From an uncultured Varibaculum sp. (GTDB lineage Bacteria; Actinomycetota; Actinomycetes; Actinomycetales; Actinomycetaceae): a stretch of 21,576 nt of DNA. Made by a program: the position numbers and the translations under genes. Under the pieces are notes generated by a model, which did not search any database, had not been told where the DNA came from, and worked only from the letters and a program-made list of their open reading frames with translations. Positions 7,605 to 16,044 of the stretch are shown here, one piece after another. Each line of letters starts with the position of its first letter. Positions within the stretch are counted from its first letter, which is position 1. The DNA is taken from positions 1-21,576 of the forward strand of contig CAMYAU010000012.1 of assembly GCA_947253735.1 (NCBI GenBank), given 5' to 3'.

Positions 7605-9320
7605 TTGCGGTGAAACCGGGGTAGTGTCTGTAGTAGCCTTAGCTGCCTGACCAGTACAAAGCGCAGATATTTTGGGGTCAGAGATAGCGCTGGTCAAGGT
7701 AATTGCACTGGTAGCTTTAGGATCCTCTAAACATTTCTTCAGGTAATCTAACGCCGGTTTTCCTCGCTCAAGCTGTCCGGTATCGATGAGGCGGATAACC
7801 TTTTCCGCTCCTTTTAACTCGCAGGAAACGCGGTTGAACTGCACCTGGTAGGAACTGCCAGAACCTTTGGTATCGCTTACGCGGATACAAGAATCGATTG
7901 GGATGGTAAAACCGGGCTCTGCCACGGTCATTGGGTTCGCGGCGCCGCGTCCTACTGTCTGATTCTCTGCGGTTTTTAGACCCCAAGCCTGGAACCCTTC
8001 CGGGGAGAAGGTGTGAAGTTTTTTATCGTCCTTCACAGTTTCCAGGTAATTGCCGGTAGCAGTGTTTACTTGCCACAGTTCAATCCCATCCGCAGTAGAA
8101 ATTGCTTTGATTACCCCCTGGTCGGTGGTGTAAAGCAAAATATCTTGATGCAGTCGTAAGTCTTTTAGATTTTCGCTAAACGACCAGATTTCTTTACCGT
8201 TTTTTCGTGAATAGCAACTTAGCTGATTGTTACTGGAAATATACAGCGATTTTTCAGTCGGAAGCACCTGAGTGTCCGCACCCAGTTTCATGTCGCTGTC
8301 ATCGAAATACGTGCGCAGGGAACGAAGTTTTTCCCAATCCATGTGGAAAAGCTTCCCCCCCCTTTGCACCATATCTAACAGCTGCCCGGAGGCACTGCTG
8401 GGAACGGTGGTGCCTTGCGGAAGAGCAGTGACATGGGAGCGTTGCGGTTGGATAAAAAGTGATTGGGTACAACCGTCCGCGGGACTGAGTACCCAAGCGG
8501 TATCGTCGGTGTTTCGGATTAATCTGCCCGGGCTGGCGGCCTGAATCTGGTTAGTTTCCGGATTCACCAAATAATTTATTCCCTTATGTCCGATAACCCA
8601 GAGGGTATCGGAAAAAATTTCGAAACTTTCGGGGGCCTGTTCGGTAGGGTTGCCGTCCAGGTTGCAGTTACCCGGATTTGGTTGGAACTGGGGGGAGGAG
8701 GCTTTTTGGGAAACTAGTCCTTCAGCTAGTTGTTCTCCCTGATCTGATAGACGCAGTAGCGAAAGATCATTGCCAACCAAAATGATTTGCGAACCTTGGG
8801 TACCGATATTGATGTAAGTATCACTGGATTCCCAAATCCAATGAGCGGTTCCCATTTTCAAATCCACCATGGCGATCCCGGAACCGTTTCCCGAGTGGTA
8901 AAGACAAGGCAGGTAGCGGTTATCTCCGGCTGAGCCTCCGATTGTTTGCTGAGCGCAGGCCACTAAAGGGGCTTTTAAATTAACAGACCAGGCGGAGGTG
9001 CCATCTTCGGCCAGTTGTAAGATCACGCCATTGCCATCGCTAGTTACCCCCGCCCCGATGCGGGAATCCCCATAGGTAGCTGGTTCGAGAGAAGATTTTT
9101 GCCCCCAGATAGGAGTAAAGGAGGCGAGGCCGTAATCTTGAGCCTTAAAATCTTCCTGCAGCACAGGCTGAATTTTGAAATAACCGGTTGCTTGCGCCTG
9201 TCGGGAATGGTAACGCCACCACAAGAAAGTTCCGCCACCAATTATGGCTACTAACGCTAGAGTTAGAACTGTTATGACCAGCCTAAATAGGTGACGTTTG
9301 ATGCGTCTGGAGCCAGCCAC
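7599..9320 (-). CDS. Membrane-anchored PQQ-like beta-propeller protein
   Basis: 573 aa, starting at GTG 9320. The frame is open to a TTG at 9359, but GGAGGGAGG (9326-9334) sits 5 nt before GTG 9320 and would itself be coding if the longer start were used. A basic N-terminus (RRIKRHLFR) leads into one membrane helix (about 13-35), so the remainder is outside the cytoplasm. Residues about 90-450 hold repeated beta-sheet blades of PQQ/quinoprotein type, such as DGTSAWSVNL, MGTAHWIWES, NGKEIWSFSE and DGIELWQVNT. A C-terminal domain (about 470-560) has four cysteines (C478, C500, C530, C555), possibly two disulfides, resembling small actinobacterial lipoprotein domains of the LppU type. No catalytic motif is visible; such propellers usually act as scaffolds or binding modules. 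It diverges from the GT2 gene, with 294 bp between starts. The function is not known. Confidence 0.85.
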   Translation of the reverse strand: MAGSRRIKRHLFRLVITVLTLALVAIIGGGTFLWWRYHSRQAQATGYFKIQPVLQEDFKAQDYGLASFTPIWGQKSSLEPATYGDSRIGAGVTSDGNGVILQLAEDGTSAWSVNLKAPLVACAQQTIGGSAGDNRYLPCLYHSGNGSGIAMVDLKMGTAHWIWESSDTYINIGTQGSQIILVGNDLSLLRLSDQGEQLAEGLVSQKASSPQFQPNPGNCNLDGNPTEQAPESFEIFSDTLWVIGHKGINYLVNPETNQIQAASPGRLIRNTDDTAWVLSPADGCTQSLFIQPQRSHVTALPQGTTVPSSASGQLLDMVQRGGKLFHMDWEKLRSLRTYFDDSDMKLGADTQVLPTEKSLYISSNNQLSCYSRKNGKEIWSFSENLKDLRLHQDILLYTTDQGVIKAISTADGIELWQVNTATGNYLETVKDDKKLHTFSPEGFQAWGLKTAENQTVGRGAANPMTVAEPGFTIPIDSCIRVSDTKGSGSSYQVQFNRVSCELKGAEKVIRLIDTGQLERGKPALDYLKKCLEDPKATSAITLTSAISDPKISALCTGQAAKATTDTTPVSPQQ

Positions 9321-9325
9321 TAGAT

Positions 9326-9334
9326 CCTCCCTCC
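9326..9334 (-). promoter_or_regulatory. Ribosome binding site fixing the propeller gene start
   Basis: GGAGGGAGG on the minus strand, 5 nt upstream of GTG 9320. It is the strongest Shine-Dalgarno near this gene and argues for the GTG start over the in-frame TTG at 9359. Confidence 0.75.
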
Positions 9335-9614
9335 GGGTAATAAAAACCAACTTAGTCAAGTTTAACCCGCACTGGTTATTTCTCTGGCTTGGCGTGGCGG
9401 ATCTATGAGTTAGGTATTAAGCCAAAAGTGAAGCGAGAAAGAAAACTCATCTGGCTACCTAGGGTGTGCAGAAGGTGGGAACTGGATACTTTAGGCGCGG
9501 GTAAACGAAAAGCTGGTGACGGCACCCTCCAAATTGGTTCGGAGTATCCCTATTTATGGTTAAAATAAGCTTATAAGTTTGGGCCTAAAAGAATAGGTAA
9601 AACTGAGGCAAAAT

Positions 9615-10457
9615 ATGCATGCAGATCCAGGTAGAGATTCAGAACCTCGCGTGGCGGTAATTATTCCCGCAAAAGATGAGGCCGAGCGGATTGGAATGAC
9701 TGTTCGGGCAGCAAAAGCGCTACCATTTGTGGATTTGGAATTAATCGTAGTTGTAGATGACGGTTCTTCGGACGATACTCGCGAAGTGGCCAGGCAAGCT
9801 GGGGCAGTAACTGTTCGTCACACGGTAAACCGGGGTAAAGCTTCCTCGATGGAAACCGGCGCCAAGGTGGTGGCTATGCGGGCCATAAAGGGAGAAAAAC
9901 CTCCGTTGCTCCTATTCCTAGACGCTGATCTGGCTGATAGTGCTGCCGAGGCAGCTCCTTTAATCGAGCCGGTTATTAAAGGAGAAGCAGACTGTACTAT
10001 TGCAGTTTTACCTAAACCCGCCGGGGCAGGAGGACATGGATTTGTACTCGGTTTATCCAGATGGGCGATTAGACGCACCACTGGATGGAATCCACAAGCC
10101 CCCCTTTCAGGGCAACGCTGTATAACTACCGCTGCTTTCCAAGCAGTAATGCCCTTAGCTGCCGGCTGGGGAGTCGAAACCGATATGACGATTAGCCTGC
10201 TAAGCGCGGGGTATGCGGTCAAAGAAGTCCCGGTAAACTTTACGCACCGGGTCAGCAGACGAGATTTTAAATCCCAGATGCATCGTTTGCATCAATTTAT
10301 TGACGTGGCGAAAGCCCTCTGCCGGCTGCGTGCTCGGCGGGTACATGTTAAGCCCCACAAGTTTTTAGAGGCAGCTTTAAAACAAGAACCGGGGAAAGTC
10401 TATCGGGCTACAACCCGCGAAGTTCCGGGTAGCTCCGCAAATACTGCCGAGCAGTAA
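9615..10457 (+). CDS. Family 2 glycosyltransferase (GT-A fold)
   Basis: A 280-aa cytosolic glycosyltransferase. Residues 11-20 give the first strand and the nucleotide-sugar motif (R-V-A-V-I-I-P-A-K-D-E). V-V-D-D-G-S-S-D-D-T (46-55) contacts the nucleotide, D-A-D (103-105) is the metal-binding DxD, P-L-S-G-Q-R (163-168) and G-V-E-T-D-M (186-191) mark the acceptor and catalytic region. The layout resembles polyprenyl-phosphate sugar synthases (DPM1-like) and glucosyl-3-phosphoglycerate synthases, but there are no C-terminal membrane helices. ATG 9615 has GAGG 6 nt upstream. The C-terminal 58 bp overlap the convergent membrane-protein gene. It would transfer an activated sugar to a lipid or small acceptor; donor and acceptor cannot be read from sequence. 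The neighbours hint at an envelope role. Confidence 0.9.
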   Translation: MHADPGRDSEPRVAVIIPAKDEAERIGMTVRAAKALPFVDLELIVVVDDGSSDDTREVARQAGAVTVRHTVNRGKASSMETGAKVVAMRAIKGEKPPLLLFLDADLADSAAEAAPLIEPVIKGEADCTIAVLPKPAGAGGHGFVLGLSRWAIRRTTGWNPQAPLSGQRCITTAAFQAVMPLAAGWGVETDMTISLLSAGYAVKEVPVNFTHRVSRRDFKSQMHRLHQFIDVAKALCRLRARRVHVKPHKFLEAALKQEPGKVYRATTREVPGSSANTAEQ

Positions 10458-13400
10458 GCCAAGGCGGTTAGCAATAACCCGGTTGCCGGCAGCTGGGTAC
10501 CTGAATCGTTAAGCAGATAAGAGAATAACTGGTTGATCCCGATTGCTATCAGGGTGATAGCCAGGCCGCTTTCTTTGATAGCTAGCGGTGTCTCCGCTAA
10601 ATGAGGACGTACGCGGTTAACTAAGCAGCTGATAGAGAATCCCAGATTTCGCAGATGGAACTGGCATCGATGCCAACAGCTCGGCCGGGCGCTTCCCTTT
10701 TTATCAGGTAATTTAGGCAGAGGTAGGGATAAATCATCGGGGAGGAAGAGATTTGTCGGCATCACGGTTTTAGATAACGCGGGTATAAGTAGCAAAACGA
10801 AAACTAGTAGGCAACATAGCAGAGACCAGACGTAGGTTACAGATCCCCAACTTCCCAGGTTAGCGAGGATTTTTCGGGTGAGGATTGCCTGGAGATCACC
10901 GTTCAATATTGATTGCACAAAGTTTCCTAAATGGGTCCGTTGGGCAGCCGGACGCATCCAGTCGGCAAGCGCCAAACTCCCGGAAGCTGCTACTGCCAAT
11001 AGCAACACCAGCACTATCCGCTTTATTCCGATCCGTTTCCCGTTCAATAGCAGCATCAGCACTAGGAAGCCAGGTAAGAACGATATGGGGCCGCCAAAAT
11101 CAGCACCGAACCGCGGGAGGCCATCTATGATCATAAAGGTCATTCCGATTAGGGCAATCAGCAGGTTGGATAGCCATATCTGCGAACGCGAAACCGCTTG
11201 TTTACCGAAAGCTGCCCGTTTAGAAAGCGGGGTGAGACATCCGCACAGCAGTAGGGTCCAGATGGCGCACACCGAGTAGTAAACATTGCCGAACCCAAAG
11301 AAGCGGGCCCCCAGTAGCGAGAAGGAGCCAAAGGGGGAGTCCATAGAGATATGGGAGCCGCAGACCACATCCAAACAAATGAAGAAGGTACTAAAAGCCG
11401 CCACCACCAGGGCGGGGCCAATGGGGCGGCGACGCCAAGGTCCACAGCAGGCAACTAGAGCCAGCAGAGAAGCAATCAAGATACTGACAGTGATGAAAAA
11501 GGTGCTGGGATAATCCGATTCCCACCATGGCAGCATGGCGCCGCCCAGACAGGCGGCGGGGATAGCGGCTACCGTCAGACATAAGAACTGTCCCAGCAGA
11601 CCAAATTGGATTCGCAAATGTGGGCGCTGCGGAGCAGGTTTTAGCTGCAGCAAACAAATTAGTAACAAAGCGAGCGCTATTAAGGCGCCAGCTGCGTAGG
11701 CAACGAAGGCAGCGGGGCTCAGACCCAAACGAGCATAGCTAGCATCAGCGCGTTTAGCGGTATTTACCAGGCGCTCTAAGCGATCCGAGGGGGTATTCGC
11801 GGTATTGGTGCTAACCATGAGGGGAGAACCGAAGGTGCTTAATTTTTCGTTGCGAGCCTCCAACCAGTCCAGTACCGTGGCAGGTAAATCCGCAGCCTGC
11901 GCAATTCCCACCTGATGAGTAGAAGGAGAATAGGCTATTCCCGTCGCGATGCCTTTACCGTAGAGCATCGCGGCCTGTAAGCTTTGTCGCGTAGAATCTG
12001 TGCTGGCAGAAACTACCAGGGCACGAGTACCTTCCGGTAAAGCAGCTAAAGTGCTTTGGAGCGCTTTTATTTGTTTTTCTTGGCGAGTGATCGTGATTCG
12101 GGCAGGTAACATTCCGCGCAGATCAGGATAGGTAGCTACTGTTGGAAACAGTGAAGCATTTTGTTTCCGAACCTGAGTTAAACGCTCCTGATCTATTTTT
12201 TTCTCGGGAGTAAGCAGAGTAGAAAGCTCTAGCAGGTGCAGTTTCCCAGTTGAAAAAGGTTTGTCTGAGTCCCCAAACAATCCTGGGGAAGTTGCAGGAG
12301 TGGGATTTTCTTGGGGGTTCATCTCTTCTAGGCGAAGCTCGTTGCGATCTGGTGTCTGGGCGCTGGTATCCGCTGAGTCGTTAACTAAGGCTCCAGCCTG
12401 TAAAGAGTTACCTGATAGGGACCCGCCATTTTGTAAAAGCCAAACTGGATCCCAAATCTGGTTTTTTGTCAGTGGGGATTCTCCGGAGGAGGGATCCAAG
12501 AAGTCAAAGATTTCTCGCTGCTGAGCGAGCACCTCTTGGGCTTGTCGCTCTGGACTCAGGTTTTGCGGGATAGCTTGGGCGTCAATGAGGGTAAGAGAAT
12601 GAGCAGAAACCATCTCTTTTACTACCTGTTCATAATCGGTAGCTAAGGGGCTAATATCTATGACTTGCCCGCGGATAACGCCGTGTTTATCTGCCAGCCC
12701 CAAGGCGGCGCTATTTCCGATTGCTCCCGCTGAAACTTCACTTTTACGCAGCTGTTCTGCAAATCCCCCCAGTCGAGATGCCAAGGAGCTAGCATCAGCG
12801 GTGTGCTGATAGTACTCCCATAATTTTGCTCGTTTCCCTTCGCTTAGAGCTTCGGGCTGCAAACACAGGTTGCGTCCAGCTACCGAATATCGAGAGGGTG
12901 CTTTTCCAGCAGAAAATGCCAACCAGGCATCCTGTGGGCATGCCATGGCTTGGAGAGGATAGGTAGTTAAGGAGAACAAAGCTCCTCTCTTAACCGCTGC
13001 CGAGTTCTCTCCCAGGTCAGGTTGCGCTGCCATTAAATCTTCCCAGGTCAGACCAGAAGTAAAAATTACTGCCACTTTGGTAGCTGAAGATCGGGATAGC
13101 GGAGTGATTTTTTTGGCGGGGGCGTCGGGGCTAAGCCCAAAAACTCCGATTACTCCCGTTCCAGCCAAAGTTACGGCTCCCAGCACTGCTGCCACTGAGA
13201 CAGCTCTAAAGTTAAAGCTGGTTTTGGATAAGGAATTTTTTTTCGCAGTAGGAAGCGCGTAAGTCAGTAACGCCAGCGTCAAGGAACCCAGGAAGATTAG
13301 AGAACAGAATAGGGCAGATATTCCTGCCCACCAGTAGAGACTAATAACTGAGATTACTGTCGCTATCGTGACTATTGTGCGCGATTTAAGCCGGTTTGCC

Positions 13401-14998
13401 CCCCATATTCTCCGAAGTGAGGGAAATGAAAATAACGCACAAATCGTTGCCAGTGCTATACAACTAAATAGCAAAGCGACAGTTTCGGCCGATAGCTGCC
13501 AAAAAAAGGGCCCGTCTACAACTTTGTATCCCAAAGGGGTGCCAAGTTGCGTGCTACCAGCCTTGTCGCGAGCCCAAAGCAGAATCCGTAAGCTGAGGAC
13601 GCTCGCGGCTATCCCGATCCCGCGCGCTAACGTAGCGGGAGTAAAAGCAAAAGTTTGGCGCAACGCAGAAACAAGCAATCCCAGCAGCGTACTAAACGTC
13701 AAAGAAATCAGGGCGCTAACCCCTACTAGCCAAAAGGTAGAAAGCGGATAAACGGTCTCCGATAGGTAGAAGCCACAATAGGAGGCGGGAAAAAGGAAAG
13801 CAGTGAAAACCCCAGCTCCGCTAATCAGGAGCCGGATTCTGATCAGCTGGCGTTGACCTCGAAATTTCCACCAAAGATAACCCCCCAAGGTAACTAAAAA
13901 GCATGCGGTGACAACCAGGTAAAACCAGGTTTTCGAACTTTCGTCAAGCTGGGGGCGCTGACCTTGGCTTTGTAAATAATCTAAGCGTTGCTGCAGGTTT
14001 TCTTGTACAGAACTAGTAGCGGTATTTTTCAAGGGTATTAGCGGTTGTGCCTGGCCGGGAAGGCGGCGAACCGTTAATCCTGTTCCTTGGTTAGTTTCGG
14101 GCGTCGGCAGAGCGAAACGGAGAAGAATCTGGGTATTAATGTCCGCTAAAGTGGCTAGGCCAGTAGCTTTAGTACTCGTCGAAGTGGCTAGGCCAGTAGC
14201 TTCAGAGGGTGCATAGGTCAGCAAATGGGGAGCTGATTTAGCCAAGTCGGCCTGGAGGGAGAGTGAAATTAATTCTGCCCGCGGGGTTAGCCCGGTCAGT
14301 GCCCCCTCCAGCATTTGTAACTGCTGATCCGCTTGGGTAAGGCTGCTCAGATCTATTACCGTGAGCCCACCCTCGTCCATACCCGCTTTTACCTGCGCCG
14401 CGAGTTGCTGCGCGGAAGTCGGGAGGGCTGCGTAGTTCTTAACTTCCCCCTTGCTGGAGGCGAGGAGTAAGCCAGCCTGCTGACCGATTGCGCGCGACTT
14501 AATCCCGAACGCCTCTAAAATACCTGCTAGCTTTCCTGGGCGTCCCTCCGGGTTTTGTCGCCAATACCACCCGGGCAGTCCCGAAATTTTCCCCGCGGTA
14601 ATACCTACTCGCGGGCAGGGATTAAACTCTGCGGAATCGTAACTATTTTGTATGGTCAAGACGGATTCGCTCAGGCATCCGGAGGTAAATAAGTTGCCTA
14701 CAGTACCTGCCGCCGCATATTTCATTAACTGTGGGTATTTGTCAGCATTGGCCGCAATTTTCTGCCAGGACAGATCTTTAGTGAGTACCAGCAATTGGGG
14801 GTTTCTTACCCGCGGCGCCGAGTAGGTGTCTAGGTCAGGATAGTAAACCTTTTGCGCCGGCGTCAGTGCTTGTGGGGCGGGTTCAGGTTCCCAGGTTGAT
14901 GCCACCGCACTACCAAGAGGTAAAGAAAGTAAGGTAAACAAAATGCTAAACAGCAGGGCGCTGCTTATCCGGGAAAGATACCTTACTGTTTTTGCCAC
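10400..14998 (-). CDS. Giant membrane protein with two alkaline-phosphatase-like extracytoplasmic domains
   Basis: 1532 aa, starting at GTG 14998. Order: signal/anchor helix (about 8-34); extracytoplasmic domain A (about 35-355); membrane block A, roughly 8 helices (357-620); extracytoplasmic domain B (about 625-1090); membrane block B, roughly 10 helices (1094-1525). Domains A and B look like duplicates: LLVLTKDLSWQKI (69-81) matches VAVIFTSGLTWEDL (642-655), and STSTKATGLATLAD (273-286) matches SPSTHQVGIAQAAD (1024-1037). Domain B also has C-P-Q-D-A-W-L-A-F-S-A-G (687-698), and block B has A-R-F-F-G-F-G-N (1231-1238) and G-A-D-F-G-G (1298-1303). From memory these motifs occur in an uncharacterised actinobacterial membrane family with an alkaline-phosphatase/sulfatase-like fold. 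The usual metal-binding aspartates and histidines are not evident, so it may be a pseudo-enzyme. It appears leaderless. Function unknown. Confidence 0.85.
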   Translation of the reverse strand: MAKTVRYLSRISSALLFSILFTLLSLPLGSAVASTWEPEPAPQALTPAQKVYYPDLDTYSAPRVRNPQLLVLTKDLSWQKIAANADKYPQLMKYAAAGTVGNLFTSGCLSESVLTIQNSYDSAEFNPCPRVGITAGKISGLPGWYWRQNPEGRPGKLAGILEAFGIKSRAIGQQAGLLLASSKGEVKNYAALPTSAQQLAAQVKAGMDEGGLTVIDLSSLTQADQQLQMLEGALTGLTPRAELISLSLQADLAKSAPHLLTYAPSEATGLATSTSTKATGLATLADINTQILLRFALPTPETNQGTGLTVRRLPGQAQPLIPLKNTATSSVQENLQQRLDYLQSQGQRPQLDESSKTWFYLVVTACFLVTLGGYLWWKFRGQRQLIRIRLLISGAGVFTAFLFPASYCGFYLSETVYPLSTFWLVGVSALISLTFSTLLGLLVSALRQTFAFTPATLARGIGIAASVLSLRILLWARDKAGSTQLGTPLGYKVVDGPFFWQLSAETVALLFSCIALATICALFSFPSLRRIWGANRLKSRTIVTIATVISVISLYWWAGISALFCSLIFLGSLTLALLTYALPTAKKNSLSKTSFNFRAVSVAAVLGAVTLAGTGVIGVFGLSPDAPAKKITPLSRSSATKVAVIFTSGLTWEDLMAAQPDLGENSAAVKRGALFSLTTYPLQAMACPQDAWLAFSAGKAPSRYSVAGRNLCLQPEALSEGKRAKLWEYYQHTADASSLASRLGGFAEQLRKSEVSAGAIGNSAALGLADKHGVIRGQVIDISPLATDYEQVVKEMVSAHSLTLIDAQAIPQNLSPERQAQEVLAQQREIFDFLDPSSGESPLTKNQIWDPVWLLQNGGSLSGNSLQAGALVNDSADTSAQTPDRNELRLEEMNPQENPTPATSPGLFGDSDKPFSTGKLHLLELSTLLTPEKKIDQERLTQVRKQNASLFPTVATYPDLRGMLPARITITRQEKQIKALQSTLAALPEGTRALVVSASTDSTRQSLQAAMLYGKGIATGIAYSPSTHQVGIAQAADLPATVLDWLEARNEKLSTFGSPLMVSTNTANTPSDRLERLVNTAKRADASYARLGLSPAAFVAYAAGALIALALLLICLLQLKPAPQRPHLRIQFGLLGQFLCLTVAAIPAACLGGAMLPWWESDYPSTFFITVSILIASLLALVACCGPWRRRPIGPALVVAAFSTFFICLDVVCGSHISMDSPFGSFSLLGARFFGFGNVYYSVCAIWTLLLCGCLTPLSKRAAFGKQAVSRSQIWLSNLLIALIGMTFMIIDGLPRFGADFGGPISFLPGFLVLMLLLNGKRIGIKRIVLVLLLAVAASGSLALADWMRPAAQRTHLGNFVQSILNGDLQAILTRKILANLGSWGSVTYVWSLLCCLLVFVLLLIPALSKTVMPTNLFLPDDLSLPLPKLPDKKGSARPSCWHRCQFHLRNLGFSISCLVNRVRPHLAETPLAIKESGLAITLIAIGINQLFSYLLNDSGTQLPATGLLLTALAYCSAVFAELPGTSRVVAR
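14149..14202. repeat. 21-bp direct repeat, period 33 bp, inside the giant membrane-protein gene
   Basis: Two perfect 21-bp copies (14149-14169 and 14182-14202), beginning AAGTGGCTAGG on the plus strand, are 33 bp apart. In the protein this gives a duplicated A-T-G-L-A-T (267-272 and 278-283) with an 11-residue period, so the frame is kept. It looks like a recent in-frame tandem duplication. Confidence 0.9.
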
Positions 14999-15004
14999 AC
15001 TTGC

Positions 15005-15010
15005 ATTCTA
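15005..15010 (-). promoter_or_regulatory. -10 box of a probable leaderless transcript for the giant membrane protein
   Basis: TAGAAT on the minus strand is 6 nt before GTG 14998, placing transcription start at the start codon. A stop codon in the same frame lies at 15008-15010, no ribosome site is present, and no -35 is obvious. The divergent pheA start is only 78 bp away. Confidence 0.5.
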
Positions 15011-15076
15011 CGGTCTCGATAAGAGGGAAGGGGATTTTTTCGAGTATCGTAAAACCAGTTACGAAAGGAAGCTTAG

Positions 15077-16009
15077 ATGAATTCTGCATTAACCAGCTAT
15101 GCCTTCTTAGGGCCGGTAGGAACATTTTGCCATCAGGCTCTGTTGCAGGTTGTACCCGATAATGCCCAGGTAATTCCCTGTGCTGGGGAACGACTAGCTA
15201 TGGATATGGTCCGGGAGGGGAAAGCTGATCGGGCAGTGGTCCCCATCGAAAACTCTATAGAGGGGGGAGTGAGCGCTACCCTGGATTCGCTGGGATGGGA
15301 TAAGCGTTTGCAGATCGTAGCGGAAATGATCGTGCCAGTCGGATTCACTTTGGCAGTTCGCGAGGGCACCAAGCTCTCCGATATTACCCGGATCGGTACC
15401 CATTCTCATGCTTGGGCTCAATGTCGCAACTGGGTGGCCGATAACCTGCCGGGAGCTGTGCATGTAGCCACTACTTCTACTGCCGAATCTGCCCATATGC
15501 TGGCCGAGGGGCAGTCTGGTTTTCAAGCGGTCCTAGCCTCGGCGGCAGCGGTTACTACCTATGGGTTGACCTCTCTATTTGAGGATGTAGCTGATAATCC
15601 GGGAGCAGTTACCCGCTTTGTGGAGGTGGCTAATCCCGGTCAGGTACCCGAGCCGTGTGGAGCAGATAAAACCACCATTCAAGTTCGGCTTCCTAATGAT
15701 TACCGTTCGGGCGCGTTGCTAGAAATGCTGCAGCAGTTCTCCGCGCGGGGGATTAACTTGAGCCGTATCGAGTCGCGCCCGCTAGCCGGGCAACCGGGCC
15801 GCTACGTATTCAGTATCGACCTGGATGGACACGTGAAAGAAGAACGGGTCCAATCAGCTCTGCGCGGTCTGTATCGTATCAGTGAGGATCTGCGCTTTCT
15901 GGGTTCTTATGCTCGCGCTGACCAGGTGCGAAACGACCATGCCCCACGTACTGGGGATAGCGATTTTCAGCGGGCTCGTGGCTGGGTGGATTCTATTCTG
16001 TGTAAGTAG
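15077..16009 (+). CDS. pheA: Prephenate dehydratase
   Basis: A 310-aa prephenate dehydratase, which converts prephenate to phenylpyruvate in phenylalanine synthesis. The N-terminal catalytic domain (about 8-185) has Y-A-F-L-G-P-V-G-T-F (8-17), V-P-I-E-N-S-I-E-G-G-V (55-65) and the catalytic T-R-F (179-181) in the A-V-T-R-F context. The C-terminal ACT domain (about 197-280) carries G-A-L-L (212-215) and E-S-R-P (232-235), the phenylalanine-binding signatures, so feedback inhibition by Phe is expected. It is a monofunctional enzyme with no chorismate mutase domain, as in most actinobacteria, and of typical length. ATG 15077 is preceded by AAGGAAG about 7 nt upstream. It diverges from the giant membrane protein and converges on the kinase gene. 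Confidence 0.96.
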   Translation: MNSALTSYAFLGPVGTFCHQALLQVVPDNAQVIPCAGERLAMDMVREGKADRAVVPIENSIEGGVSATLDSLGWDKRLQIVAEMIVPVGFTLAVREGTKLSDITRIGTHSHAWAQCRNWVADNLPGAVHVATTSTAESAHMLAEGQSGFQAVLASAAAVTTYGLTSLFEDVADNPGAVTRFVEVANPGQVPEPCGADKTTIQVRLPNDYRSGALLEMLQQFSARGINLSRIESRPLAGQPGRYVFSIDLDGHVKEERVQSALRGLYRISEDLRFLGSYARADQVRNDHAPRTGDSDFQRARGWVDSILCK

Positions 16010-16044
16010 GGTGAGCATCAGGGGAAAGTAGGAACTGTCGCCTC

